Positions 16,751 to 24,967 of a DNA stretch of 64,000 nt are shown here, piece by piece (position 1 is the stretch's first letter; every line of letters begins with the position of its first letter). Made by a program: the position numbers and the translations under genes. The notes under the pieces were generated by a model, which was given only the letters and a program-made list of their open reading frames with translations, ran no database searches and had not been told where the DNA came from. Source of the stretch: Lentzea xinjiangensis (GTDB taxonomy: Bacteria > Actinomycetota > Actinomycetes > Mycobacteriales > Pseudonocardiaceae); assembly GCF_900110955.1 (NCBI RefSeq), contig NZ_FOFR01000004.1:9290-73289 (forward strand), given 5' to 3'.

Positions 16751-17959
16751 ATGCCCTCCGCTCTGCCCGAAGGCGAGCCCGCGCCCGCCGACGGTTCCCT
16801 CCCCGCGTCCGCTCTGGCCGGTGTCGGCTCCCGCCCCTTCGGCGTCTACGTGCACGTGCCGTTCTGCGCGACCCGCTGCGGTTACTGCGACTTCAACACC
16901 TACACGCCCGGCGAGCTGGGGTCGTCCGCGTCGCCTGCCTCGTGGCTGGAGGGCCTGCGCCGCGAGCTCGACCTCGCCGCCGCGGTGCTCGGGACTCCGG
17001 TGCAGGCCGAAACGGTGTTCGTGGGGGGAGGCACCCCGTCGCTGCTCGGTGCCTCCGGCCTGACCGACGTGCTGGACGCGGTCCGCCAGTCGTTCGGCCT
17101 CGCCCCCGGCGCCGAGGTGACGACGGAGTCGAACCCGGAGTCGACGTCCGTCGAGTTCTTCGAGGGCATCCGGTCCGCCGGCTACACCCGCGTGTCCCTC
17201 GGCATGCAGTCCACGGCACGGCACGTGCTGGCCGTGCTGGACCGCAGGCACACGCCGGGCCGCCCCGTCGACGCGGCGCGTGAGGCCCGCAAGGTCGGGT
17301 TCGGCCACGTGAACCTCGACCTGATCTACGGCACGCCGGGGGAGCGGCCCGCCGACCTGGCCGCGTCGCTGGAGGCCGTGCTGGAGGCCGGCGTCGACCA
17401 CGTGTCCGCCTACGCGCTGATCGTGGAGGACGGCACCGGGCTGGCGCGGCGGATCCGCCGCGGTGACCTGCCGATGCCGGACGACGACGTGCTGGCGTCG
17501 TCGTACGAGATGGTCGACTCGGTGCTCGGCGGCGCCGGGTTCTCCTGGTACGAGGTGTCGAACTGGGCCACGTCCGAAGCCGCCCGCTGCCGGCACAACG
17601 TCCTGTACTGGAAGGGCGCCGACTGGTGGGGCTTCGGGCCCGGCGCGCACAGCCACGTCGGCGGCGTGCGGTTCTGGAACGTGAAGCACCCCGCGAGGTA
17701 CTCGTCGGTCCTCGCCGAGGGCAGGTCGCCCGCGGCGGGTCGCGAGGTGCTGTCGGAGGAGGACCGGCGGGTGGAGCGGGTGCTGCTGGAGCTCCGGCTC
17801 GCCGAGGGACTGCCGATGGACGTGCTCGACGACGCCGGGCGTGCCGAGGCCCGGTCCGCGATGGCGGACGGCCTGCTCGAACCGCTCGCCGACCGGTGCG
17901 TGCTGACCGCCCGCGGCCGGCTGCTCGCCGACGCCGTGGTCCGGCGGCTGCTGCCCTGA
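16751..17959 (+). CDS. hemW: Radical SAM protein HemW-like (coproporphyrinogen III oxidase homologue)
   Basis: 402 residues. CATRCGYCDF (about 38-47) supplies the three [4Fe-4S] cysteines plus the extra HemW-type C-D-F. VFVGGGTPS and ESNPES are further family motifs. HemW proteins act as heme chaperones rather than true HemN oxidases. The gene is divergent from the sulfur operon, with 363 bp between the coding starts that also hold the leader peptide. Its stop codon lies inside a 15-bp tandem repeat. Confidence 0.9.
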   Translation: MPSALPEGEPAPADGSLPASALAGVGSRPFGVYVHVPFCATRCGYCDFNTYTPGELGSSASPASWLEGLRRELDLAAAVLGTPVQAETVFVGGGTPSLLGASGLTDVLDAVRQSFGLAPGAEVTTESNPESTSVEFFEGIRSAGYTRVSLGMQSTARHVLAVLDRRHTPGRPVDAAREARKVGFGHVNLDLIYGTPGERPADLAASLEAVLEAGVDHVSAYALIVEDGTGLARRIRRGDLPMPDDDVLASSYEMVDSVLGGAGFSWYEVSNWATSEAARCRHNVLYWKGADWWGFGPGAHSHVGGVRFWNVKHPARYSSVLAEGRSPAAGREVLSEEDRRVERVLLELRLAEGLPMDVLDDAGRAEARSAMADGLLEPLADRCVLTARGRLLADAVVRRLLP

Positions 17960-18013
17960 ATCGGCGTGCCCTGAATCGGCGTGCCCTGAATCGGCGTGCC
18001 TTGGGTCAGCGTG
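17954..18013. repeat. 15-bp tandem repeat, 3 perfect copies plus 1 degenerate
   Basis: The unit CCCTGAATCGGCGTG occurs at 17954, 17969 and 17984, followed by a degenerate copy at 17999-18013. The first copy supplies the hemW stop codon and the last covers the stop of the convergent small gene. The unit length is a multiple of three and each copy carries TGA in the hemW frame. It may have grown by slippage; no hairpin is obvious. Confidence 0.9.
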
Positions 18014-18257
18014 CGCGCAGGTCGTGCTGGCTGCGCACCTCGACGACCTCCCGACCGTCCCTGAGGTAGGTCACCTCGCCCCACCACAGCCCGTCCTCCC
18101 GGCGGGTCCCTTCCCACCTCACCGCGCCCTTCCACCACTCGCCGCCGCTGTGCACCAGGCACGCCCTGCCCGGCGTCGGCGGCGGCTCGCCGTCCCGCAC
18201 CACCGACAGGTGCCTGCGCCCGTCCTCCGCCACGGTCCGGACCCTAGCGAGCACCAC
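18006..18257 (-). CDS. Small hypothetical protein
   Basis: About 83 residues (GTG 18257 or 18254; the exact start is uncertain because no good ribosome site is seen). It is rich in Trp and Gly with strand-like segments (GGEWWKGAVRWEG, DGLWWGEVTYLRDG), suggesting a compact beta domain such as a nucleic-acid or ligand-binding barrel. It is convergent with hemW. I recognise no family. Confidence 0.6.
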   Translation of the reverse strand: MVLARVRTVAEDGRRHLSVVRDGEPPPTPGRACLVHSGGEWWKGAVRWEGTRREDGLWWGEVTYLRDGREVVEVRSQHDLRAR

Positions 18258-18360
18258 CGACAAAAACCTGGAGCCCGGATCGCGCACGACTCCGGAGCTG
18301 GCACCAGGCAGGAATCGGCCTGGGTAAACTCGGGAACAGTGGACACGGAGGTGAACAGCG

Positions 18361-19383
18361 ATGAACGCCGATGAACGTCGGTTCGAGGTGCTGCGCGCCA
18401 TCGTCGCCGACTACGTGTCCAACCAGGAGCCCGTCGGGTCGAAGGCCCTGGTGGAACGGCACAACCTGGGTGTGTCGAGCGCGACCGTGCGCAACGACAT
18501 GGCCGCGCTGGAGGACGAGGGCTACATCGCCCAGCCGCACACGTCCGCGGGGCGGGTGCCGACGGACAAGGGCTACCGGCTCTTCGTCGACAAGCTGAGC
18601 GAGGTCAAGCCGCTCTCCCCGGCGGAGAAGCGGGCCATCCGCAGCTTCCTCGACGGGGCGCTCGACCTGGACGACGTGATGCGCCGCAGCGTGCGGCTGC
18701 TCGCGCAGCTCACCAGGCAGGTCGCGGTGATCCAGGTGCCGACCCTGTCCCGCGCCGCCGTGCGGCACCTGGAGGTGCTGCCGATCACGCCGTCGCGGCT
18801 GATGCTGGTGCTGATCACCGACACCGGCCGCGTCGACCAGCGGATCGTCGAGCTGGGCGACGTGATCAGCGAGGAGCACACGGCGCAGCTGCGCGGCGTG
18901 CTGAACCAGGCGATGGCGGGCCAGCGCCTCGCCGAGGCCTCCGCCAAGGTGGCCGAACTGCCGGACGAGGTCCCGTCGAACCTGCGCGACCCGATGCTGA
19001 GGGTCGCCACGGTGCTGATCGAGACGCTGGTCGAGCACCCGGAGGAACGGCTGGTGCTCGGCGGCACCGCGAACCTCACCCGCAACATCACCGACTTCCC
19101 CGGCTCGCTGCGACAGGTGCTGGAGGCGCTCGAGGAACAGGTCGTCGTGCTCAAGCTCCTCGCCGCCTCCCGCGACCCCGGTCGCGTGCTGGTGCGCATC
19201 GGCGAGGAGAACGAGGCTGCTGAGATGCGCAGCACTTCCGTGGTGTCCATCGGGTACGGCAGCCGCGACAATCCGCTCGGCGGCCTCGGCGTCGTCGGAC
19301 CGACCCGCATGGACTACCCCGGGACCATGGCGGCCGTGCGCGCGGTCGCCAACTACGTCGGTGAGATCCTGACCGGTCGTTGA
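18361..19383 (+). CDS. hrcA: Heat-inducible transcription repressor HrcA
   Basis: 340 residues. The N-terminal winged helix ([32 protein letters not shown]) is followed by a GAF-like dimer domain, matching HrcA in length and order. It represses chaperone genes by binding CIRCE operators. GGAGGTGAACAGCG precedes the ATG. dnaJ follows 18 bp later, so the two form an operon. No CIRCE element is visible upstream of hrcA itself. Confidence 0.95.
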   Translation: MNADERRFEVLRAIVADYVSNQEPVGSKALVERHNLGVSSATVRNDMAALEDEGYIAQPHTSAGRVPTDKGYRLFVDKLSEVKPLSPAEKRAIRSFLDGALDLDDVMRRSVRLLAQLTRQVAVIQVPTLSRAAVRHLEVLPITPSRLMLVLITDTGRVDQRIVELGDVISEEHTAQLRGVLNQAMAGQRLAEASAKVAELPDEVPSNLRDPMLRVATVLIETLVEHPEERLVLGGTANLTRNITDFPGSLRQVLEALEEQVVVLKLLAASRDPGRVLVRIGEENEAAEMRSTSVVSIGYGSRDNPLGGLGVVGPTRMDYPGTMAAVRAVANYVGEILTGR

Positions 19384-19401
19384 ACCAGGAACTTTGCTGA
19401 A

Positions 19402-20571
19402 ATGAAAACGAAAGCGAATCAGGTGGCCAGGGATTACTACGGCATCCTCGGTGTTTCGCAGAACGCGACACAGGATGAGATCAAGCGCGCCTATCGCAAG
19501 CTCGCGAGGCAGCTGCACCCGGACGTCAATCCCAACGAGGAGGCCCGCTTCAAGGAGGTCACGGCCGCCTACGAGGTGTTGTCGAACCCCGAGAAGCGCC
19601 GCATCGTCGACCTGGGTGGCGACCCGCTCGACTCGGGCGGCGGCGGTCGCGCGGGCGGCGACCCGTTCGCGGGCTTCGGTCTCGGCGACATCATGGACGC
19701 CTTCTTCGGCGCCACGTCCGGCAGCGGCCGCGGTCCGCGCAGCCGGGTGCAGCCCGGTTCCGACGCGCTCATCCGGCTCGAGATGACGCTGGAGGAGTGC
19801 GCGGCGGGCGCCACCCGCGAGCTGACCGTCGACACGGCGATCCTCTGCGACCGCTGCCACGGCGCCGGCACCCAGAACAACTCCAAGCCGGTCCAGTGCG
19901 ACACCTGCCACGGGCGCGGTGAGGTCCAGTCGGTGCAGCGCTCGTTCCTCGGCCAGGTCGTGACGTCGCGGCCCTGCCCGGTGTGCCGCGGCTTCGGTGA
20001 GATCATCCCCGACCCGTGCCAGCAGTGCGCGGGCGACGGCCGCACGCGGTCGCGCCGCACCATCTCGGTGAACATCCCCGCCGGCGTCGCCGAGGGCATG
20101 CGCGTGCGCCTCGCGGGCCAGGGCGAGGTCGGCCCCGGCGGCGGCCCGGCCGGCGACCTCTACGTCGAGGTGGAGGAGCAGCCGCACGAGATCTTCGAAC
20201 GCGACGGCGCCGACCTGCACTGCGTCGTGCAGATCCCGATGACGACGGCCGCGCTCGGCGCGACCCTGCCGCTGAAGACCCTGGACGGCGAGGAAGAGCT
20301 GCAGATCGACCCCGGCACGCAGCCGAACACGCAGCTCGTCCTGACCGGCCGCGGCATGCCGAAGCTGCGCTCCACCGGCCGCATCGACGGCCGCGGCGAC
20401 CTGCACGTGCACCTCGAGGTCGTCGTGCCGACCAAGCTCGACGCCGCGCAGACCGCGTTGCTGCGCGACCTGGCCGAGATGCGCGGCGAGAACGAGCCCT
20501 CGCTCTCGCACAACGGCAAGGGCGGCGGCGGGTTGTTCTCGCGGCTGCGTGCTTCCCGCGGCCACCGGTGA
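19402..20571 (+). CDS. dnaJ: Chaperone protein DnaJ (DnaJ2-type)
   Basis: 389 residues from ATG 19402; GTG 19423 ([12 protein letters not shown]) is an equally possible start because neither has a strong ribosome site. The J-domain with HPD (about residue 39), a Gly-rich/GGDPF linker, four CxxCxGxG-type zinc motifs ([32 protein letters not shown]) and a C-terminal peptide-binding region are all complete. It is the co-chaperone of DnaK. It is coupled to rsmE by a GTGA overlap. Confidence 0.95.
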   Translation: MKTKANQVARDYYGILGVSQNATQDEIKRAYRKLARQLHPDVNPNEEARFKEVTAAYEVLSNPEKRRIVDLGGDPLDSGGGGRAGGDPFAGFGLGDIMDAFFGATSGSGRGPRSRVQPGSDALIRLEMTLEECAAGATRELTVDTAILCDRCHGAGTQNNSKPVQCDTCHGRGEVQSVQRSFLGQVVTSRPCPVCRGFGEIIPDPCQQCAGDGRTRSRRTISVNIPAGVAEGMRVRLAGQGEVGPGGGPAGDLYVEVEEQPHEIFERDGADLHCVVQIPMTTAALGATLPLKTLDGEEELQIDPGTQPNTQLVLTGRGMPKLRSTGRIDGRGDLHVHLEVVVPTKLDAAQTALLRDLAEMRGENEPSLSHNGKGGGGLFSRLRASRGHR

Positions 20572-21299
20572 CCCTGCCGGTCTTCCTCGTCCCGGCGCTC
20601 CCGCCGGGCGAGGAGTTCGTGCTGGACGGACCGGAAGGCCGGCACGCCGCGACGGTCAAGCGCCTGCGCGTGGGCGAGGAACTGGTGCTGGCCGACGGGT
20701 CCGGGGTGCTGGCGCGTTGCCGCGTGGTCGCGGTCGAGCGCGACGCGCTGTCGCTGCGCGTGCTCGACCGCGCGGAGGAGCCCGCGCCGACACCGCGCGT
20801 CGTCCTGGCCCAGGCGCTTGTGAAGGGCGACCGCGGCGAGCTCGCCGTCGAACTGGCCACCGAGGCCGGCGTGGACGGCGTGCTGCCGTGGCGCGCCGCC
20901 CGGTGCGTGGCGAAGTGGGAGGACGGCCCGCGCGGCGCGAAAGCGCTGGGTCGTTGGCGGTCCACGGTGCGTGAGGCGGCGAAGCAGGCACGGCGTTCGA
21001 GAGTGCCTTTCGTCGACGAGCCCGTGTCGACCAAACAGCTCGCTCATCGCGTGTCGTCGTCGGCGCTCACGCTCGTGTTGCACGAGAGCGCGACCGAGCG
21101 TCTCGCCGATGTCGAGCTGCCTTCCGAAGGAGATGTGCTGCTCGTCGTAGGTCCCGAAGGGGGAATTTCCCCCGAGGAACTCGATGTTCTGCGATCTTCG
21201 GGCGCACGGGTTGTCCGATTGGGCCCAACCGTTCTCCGTGCGTCCACCGCAGCCGCGGTTGCACTCGGCGCCATTGGGGTACTCACTGCCCGGTGGTGA
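20568..21299 (+). CDS. rsmE: 16S rRNA (uracil1498-N3)-methyltransferase
   Basis: 243 residues starting at GTG 20568, which overlaps the dnaJ stop. The SPOUT trefoil-knot motifs [14 protein letters not shown] and [17 protein letters not shown] are intact, as is the N-terminal PUA-like domain ([16 protein letters not shown]). It methylates U1498 in the decoding region of 16S rRNA. The hrcA-dnaJ-rsmE order is widely conserved. Upstream extensions of the frame run through dnaJ and are not real. Confidence 0.93.
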   Translation: MTLPVFLVPALPPGEEFVLDGPEGRHAATVKRLRVGEELVLADGSGVLARCRVVAVERDALSLRVLDRAEEPAPTPRVVLAQALVKGDRGELAVELATEAGVDGVLPWRAARCVAKWEDGPRGAKALGRWRSTVREAAKQARRSRVPFVDEPVSTKQLAHRVSSSALTLVLHESATERLADVELPSEGDVLLVVGPEGGISPEELDVLRSSGARVVRLGPTVLRASTAAAVALGAIGVLTARW

Positions 21300-21444
21300 C
21301 CCCGCTGACTTCGAAGATGAACATCGGATGGATTGGCTTGACGCAAGTTGTAGCGAATCGCAGGCGGATGGGGTTACCCTGGTTTGCAGAGGGGCCGATT
21401 GGTCTATCCGGAAGCGGAGCAGACGATTAAGCCCTTCTGACCAC

Positions 21445-21536
21445 AAGGACTCGCCGGACACCTCCCCCCTCGGTCCGGCGTCGGCGCCTCGCGGCGAAGC
21501 GACCCCCAGGCTTCGGACCGCGAGGCGCCTTCTTTT
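21445..21536 (+). ncRNA. 6C-type small RNA
   Basis: Two adjacent hairpins. The first pairs CGCCGGAC (21452-21459) with GTCCGGCG (21473-21480) and its loop carries six consecutive Cs. The second pairs GGCGCCTCGCGG (21483-21494) with CCGCGAGGCGCC (21518-21529), has a run of five Cs in its loop, and ends in a T-rich tail. C-run loops in two stems are the definition of the actinobacterial 6C RNA. It lies in the 400-bp gap after rsmE. Candidate -10 elements are TACCCT (21375) and TATCCG (about 21405); the true 5' end is not resolved. Confidence 0.7.
21483..21536 (+). terminator. Intrinsic terminator (second hairpin of the 6C-type RNA)
   Basis: A 12-bp GC stem (21483-21494 with 21518-21529) is followed by TTCTTTT. 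It would end the small RNA and any read-through from rsmE. The loop contains a further small inverted repeat (CGAAGC/GCTTCG). Confidence 0.75.
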
Positions 21537-21699
21537 GGGTTGGGCCCCTTCGGTTTTCCGGCGCCGAGCCCCGAAACCCACCCCGGCGCCCTGCCGTCCG
21601 GCCTTCGAGGCCGGTGAGCCCTTGCTGATTCGGCCGGCGCGGTTCCGTTCCTTCTTGACATGACGGGCGGCCTTTTGGTGCGTCCCGTACTTTTTGGGG

Positions 21700-22356
21700 G
21701 TGCAGCGGATTGCTTACGGTGACCACCCCAGTCAGTTCGGTGAGCTATATGTGCCCGAAGGGGCGACTCAGGGTGCTGTTGTCGTCATTCACGGTGGTTT
21801 TTGGCATCAGCGTTATGGGCTGGAGCTCGGCCGGCCGCTGGCGGACGTTCTCGTGGCGGACGGGTTCGTCGTCTGGAACGTGGAATACCGGCGCGTCGGC
21901 GGCGGTGGAGGATGGCCGCAGACCGGGGAAGACGTGCTCGCCGCCATCGAGGCCGTCGACATCGGGCCCGTCGTGACGCTCGGCCACAGCGCCGGAGGAC
22001 ATCTTGCCGTGTGGGCGGCCAAGCACAGCCCCCGAGTGGTGGGGGCCGTGGCGCAGGCGGCGGTCCTCGACTTCTCCCGGCACATCACCGCCAGGGCGTT
22101 GGAGCTGTGCTCGGAGGAGCAGTTCGCGGAGGCCTCACCGGCCGCCCTGGTGCCCATCGGCAAGCCGGTGGTGTGCGTGCACGGCGACCGCGACGAGGAC
22201 GTTCCCGTGGCGCAGTCCGCCGAGTTCTGCGCGGCCGAGCCGCAGGCCGAGCTCGTCGTGGTCGAGGGCGCCGGGCACATGGACCTCATCACGCCCGGCA
22301 CCGCGGCGTGGGAGCGGTGCCGCGCGGCGGTCGGCAGGCTGGCGCGCGGCTGCTAG
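21700..22356 (+). CDS. Alpha/beta hydrolase
   Basis: 218 residues from GTG 21700 (TTG 21694 also possible). The oxyanion motif VIHGGFW, nucleophile elbow GHSAGGH, acid loop HGDRDEDVP and GAGHMDL give a full Ser-Asp-His triad. The arrangement resembles small esterases such as the kynurenine formamidase-like group. The gene follows the 6C RNA region and precedes a TetR regulator by 10 bp, so the regulator may control it. The substrate is unknown. Confidence 0.85.
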   Translation: MQRIAYGDHPSQFGELYVPEGATQGAVVVIHGGFWHQRYGLELGRPLADVLVADGFVVWNVEYRRVGGGGGWPQTGEDVLAAIEAVDIGPVVTLGHSAGGHLAVWAAKHSPRVVGAVAQAAVLDFSRHITARALELCSEEQFAEASPAALVPIGKPVVCVHGDRDEDVPVAQSAEFCAAEPQAELVVVEGAGHMDLITPGTAAWERCRAAVGRLARGC

Positions 22357-22366
22357 AAAGGGGCCC

Positions 22367-22957
22367 GTGCCGAAGGTTGTCGACCACGAGCGACGCCGCC
22401 GCGAGCTCGCCGAGGCGGTCTGGCGCATTGTGCGGCGCGACGGCATCGACCACGCGTCGGTGCGCGCCGTCGCGGCCGAGTCCGGGTGGTCGAGCGGGTC
22501 GCTGCGCCACTACTTCCCCACGCAGGACGCGTTGCTGGGCTTCGCGATGGAGCTCGCGTACCGGCGGTTCCTCGCGCGGCTGGCGAAGATCGACACCTCG
22601 GCCGGCAACCGGGAGCTGGTGAGGGCCCTCGCGCACGAGCTGCTGGCGCTGGACGACGAACGCCGGGTCGAGGCGGCGGTGTTGCTGTCGTTCCTGCCGA
22701 GGGCGCTGGTCGAGCCGTCGTTGCACGAGCTGGAGCGCCGCGGCACGCGTGAGCTGTACAGCGGGATCGAGCGCGTGCTCGTCGCCGCCGGGGAAGCCGG
22801 TGAGCTGCGGGAGGGCGTGGTCCCGGCGAAGGCGGCGCGGCGGCTCGTCGCGCTGGTCGACGGGCTCAACATCCACCACGGGCTCGGGCCGGACGAGCTG
22901 ACGGCCAGCGACCTGGTCGAGGCCGTCGACGAGCAGCTCGACGCCATCTTCGCTTAG
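22367..22957 (+). CDS. TetR/AcrR-family transcriptional regulator
   Basis: 196 residues from GTG 22367 with GAAAGGGG ahead. The N-terminal HTH reads VRAVAAESGWSSGSLRHYFPTQDALLGFAM, a standard TetR DNA-binding helix set, and the ligand domain follows. It is cotranscribed with the hydrolase gene. BetI-like regulators have similar length and C-terminal style. Ligand and target are unknown. Confidence 0.88.
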   Translation: MPKVVDHERRRRELAEAVWRIVRRDGIDHASVRAVAAESGWSSGSLRHYFPTQDALLGFAMELAYRRFLARLAKIDTSAGNRELVRALAHELLALDDERRVEAAVLLSFLPRALVEPSLHELERRGTRELYSGIERVLVAAGEAGELREGVVPAKAARRLVALVDGLNIHHGLGPDELTASDLVEAVDEQLDAIFA

Positions 22958-22965
22958 CTGGGGGC

Positions 22966-23283
22966 ATGTCCTGCTTGTTCTGCCGGATCGCCGGCGGTGA
23001 GGTTCCCGCGACGATCGTGCACGAGACCGAGACGACGCTCGCCTTCCGCGACATCCAGCCCAAGGCACCGGTGCACGTGCTGCTGATCCCGCGCGAGCAC
23101 GTGCCGGACGCCGTCGACCTCGGCGGCGACCGGCTCGGCGACCTCTTCGCCGCCGCGAAGGAGGTCGCCGAGGCGGAAGGCGTCGCGGAGAGCGGCTACC
23201 GGCTGCTGTTCAACACCGGACCGGACAGCGGGCAGGAGGTCTTCCACGCCCACCTGCACCTGCTGGGCGGCCGGCGCCTCTAG
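22966..23283 (+). CDS. HIT-family hydrolase (HinT-like)
   Basis: 105 residues. CLFCRIAGGEVPA at the N-terminus and the triad HAHLHLL at 94-100 identify a HinT-type purine nucleoside phosphoramidase. Length is typical. It starts 8 bp after the TetR gene and its stop overlaps the stop of the convergent acetyltransferase gene by 3 bp. Genes of this kind often sit near ybeY/phoH in actinobacteria, as here. Confidence 0.92.
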   Translation: MSCLFCRIAGGEVPATIVHETETTLAFRDIQPKAPVHVLLIPREHVPDAVDLGGDRLGDLFAAAKEVAEAEGVAESGYRLLFNTGPDSGQEVFHAHLHLLGGRRL

Positions 23284-24062
23284 CCCAGGGCCTGCAGCAG
23301 GGGAGCGCGGTAGCGGGCGCGGTCACCGGGCAGCTCCTCGGCGCCCCTGACCATCCAGGTGGCCTCGCCCCACGACTCCAGCCCGTGCGCGCGGACGAAC
23401 GCGATCACCCCGGGGTCGTGCACGTCGACGCGCACGCTGGGGACGCCGGCCGCGCAGTCGGCGATGAGCGCGCACGCGTCGGCCTCGGTGTCCGCGATGA
23501 CCGGGCCGATGAGCATCCGCTGCTCGCGGACCTGCCACGTGCCGGCGACACCGCGCCCGGAGATGCGGATGCCGCCCATCGCGAGCAACGACTCCCACAG
23601 GTACGGCCGGGTGATGCCGGTGACCTTGGTGTCCAGGGCGACGACGTCATCGAGGTCGGCCGCCGTCGCGAGGCGCGACGCACCCGCCGGCGGCCCCGTG
23701 AAGGTGCCCGTGTGGATGTCGGTGAAGCCGACGGCGTGGAAGCCCAGCTGCTCGTACAGCGGCCGCCCCATGTCCGTCGCGAACAACGTCGAGACACCCG
23801 AGTCCAGCACGTGCGACACCAGGCGCCGGGCGTGACCGCGGCGCGCGGCGCGGTCCGCGACCAGCACCATGCTGATCGACGCGAGCTCCGGGTAGCGGGT
23901 CGAGATCGTCGTGCCGACGAGGCCCTGCTCGTCGAACAGCCCCCAGCCCTCGCCGTGCGCGAGCAGGAACTCCCACTTCTTCTCCTCGCGCGCCCACGAC
24001 CGGCTTTCCGCCAGGTCGGAGCACGCGGGGATGTCGTCCAGCCCGAGCCGTCGCAGTTCCAC
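23280..24062 (-). CDS. GNAT-family N-acetyltransferase (paralogue B)
   Basis: 260 residues from GTG 24062, which has GGGGGAC 5 bp ahead. The GNAT acetyl-CoA motif A region is ISMVLVADRAARRGHARRLVSHVL, with GRPLYEQLGFHAVG as motif B. A C-terminal domain unlike a plain GNAT (about residues 130-260) may be a degenerate second GNAT unit. It lies 13 bp downstream of a clear paralogue sharing the layout RRLG-DIP, RRG-A-LVSHVLD, LYE-FGFH and the C-terminal GDRARY block. The substrate is unknown. Confidence 0.85.
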   Translation of the reverse strand: MELRRLGLDDIPACSDLAESRSWAREEKKWEFLLAHGEGWGLFDEQGLVGTTISTRYPELASISMVLVADRAARRGHARRLVSHVLDSGVSTLFATDMGRPLYEQLGFHAVGFTDIHTGTFTGPPAGASRLATAADLDDVVALDTKVTGITRPYLWESLLAMGGIRISGRGVAGTWQVREQRMLIGPVIADTEADACALIADCAAGVPSVRVDVHDPGVIAFVRAHGLESWGEATWMVRGAEELPGDRARYRAPLLQALG

Positions 24063-24075
24063 CGCAGTCCCCCGA

Positions 24076-24864
24076 TCATCCCAGCGCGAGCGACGCGGGC
24101 GCGAAGTACCGCGCACGGTCCCCGCCGACGTCCTCGACGCCGCGCACCATCAGCGTGCAGCCGCCGCGCACTTCGAAACCCCTGCTGAGCAGGAACTTCG
24201 CGACGTCCTGGCCGGTCACGTCCACGCGGACCCGTCCGGCACCGGCGGCCACGTCCACGATGATGTCGCACGCCGCCGAGGCATTCGGCGCCACGAGCGG
24301 ACCGATGACCAACATCTCATCGATGCGGCGCGTGCAGACGAAGCCGTCGTTCGCGATGTAGGGCGTGTACGAGGAGGACGGACCGAACACGTGCGCCCAG
24401 AACGCCTCCCGCGTGAACCCGCTCGCAGCTCGGTCCATCGCCACCACCGCGGGCAGGTCATCGGGCGTTGCAGGCCGCGTCACCCCGGTCGCCGCGCCCG
24501 CGAGTTCGCCGTGGTGCGCCGAGGCACGCCCGACCGGGTGAAAGCCGAACCGCTCGTACAGCGGCTCACCCATCTCGGTCGCGTACAGCACCGACGGACC
24601 GGTATCCAGCACATGGGACACCAACGCGCTCGCGACGCCCCGCCGACCGGCCCACGAACCGACCAGAACGCCGCTGATCGCCTGCATTTCGGAGTACGGC
24701 GTGACCAGGGTCGTGCCGAGCAGCCCGGTCTCGTCGAAGGCGCCGTAGCCGGGGCCGAGGGCCAGCAACATCTCCCACTGCGCGGGCGGCCAGCTCCAAC
24801 CGCGGTCAGTGACGAGTTTCATGCACTCGGGTATGTCCCCGGCACCAAGCCTGCGAATCTCCAC
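24076..24864 (-). CDS. GNAT-family N-acetyltransferase (paralogue A)
   Basis: 262 residues if GTG 24864 (VEIRRLGAGDIPEC) is used, by analogy with its paralogue; ATG 24906 is an alternative. Motif A is ISGVLVGSWAGRRGVASALVSHVL and motif B is EPLYERFGFHPVG. It duplicates the next gene in the same operon. The start faces the phoH gene, giving a divergent promoter region of about 100 bp. No substrate can be inferred. Confidence 0.82.
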   Translation of the reverse strand: MEIRRLGAGDIPECMKLVTDRGWSWPPAQWEMLLALGPGYGAFDETGLLGTTLVTPYSEMQAISGVLVGSWAGRRGVASALVSHVLDTGPSVLYATEMGEPLYERFGFHPVGRASAHHGELAGAATGVTRPATPDDLPAVVAMDRAASGFTREAFWAHVFGPSSSYTPYIANDGFVCTRRIDEMLVIGPLVAPNASAACDIIVDVAAGAGRVRVDVTGQDVAKFLLSRGFEVRGGCTLMVRGVEDVGGDRARYFAPASLALG

Positions 24865-24967
24865 AGGCCATGAGCACACACGGTGAGCAATCCGGTAGCC
24901 ACTCATTTTCGGCCGGACTAGCATCGACGTCATCAGATCCGAGCGACAGGAAGCAGGCCGGGGCCAC

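Noticed and set aside
17954..18013. CRISPR-like repeats
   Set aside because: The units are contiguous without spacers and only 15 bp long.
18241..18360. CIRCE operator before hrcA
   Set aside because: No TTAGCACTC/GAGTGCTAA inverted repeat is visible in this stretch.
20016..20567. N-terminal extension of RsmE
   Set aside because: The extension runs out of frame through dnaJ; the PUA-like domain starts at GTG 20568.
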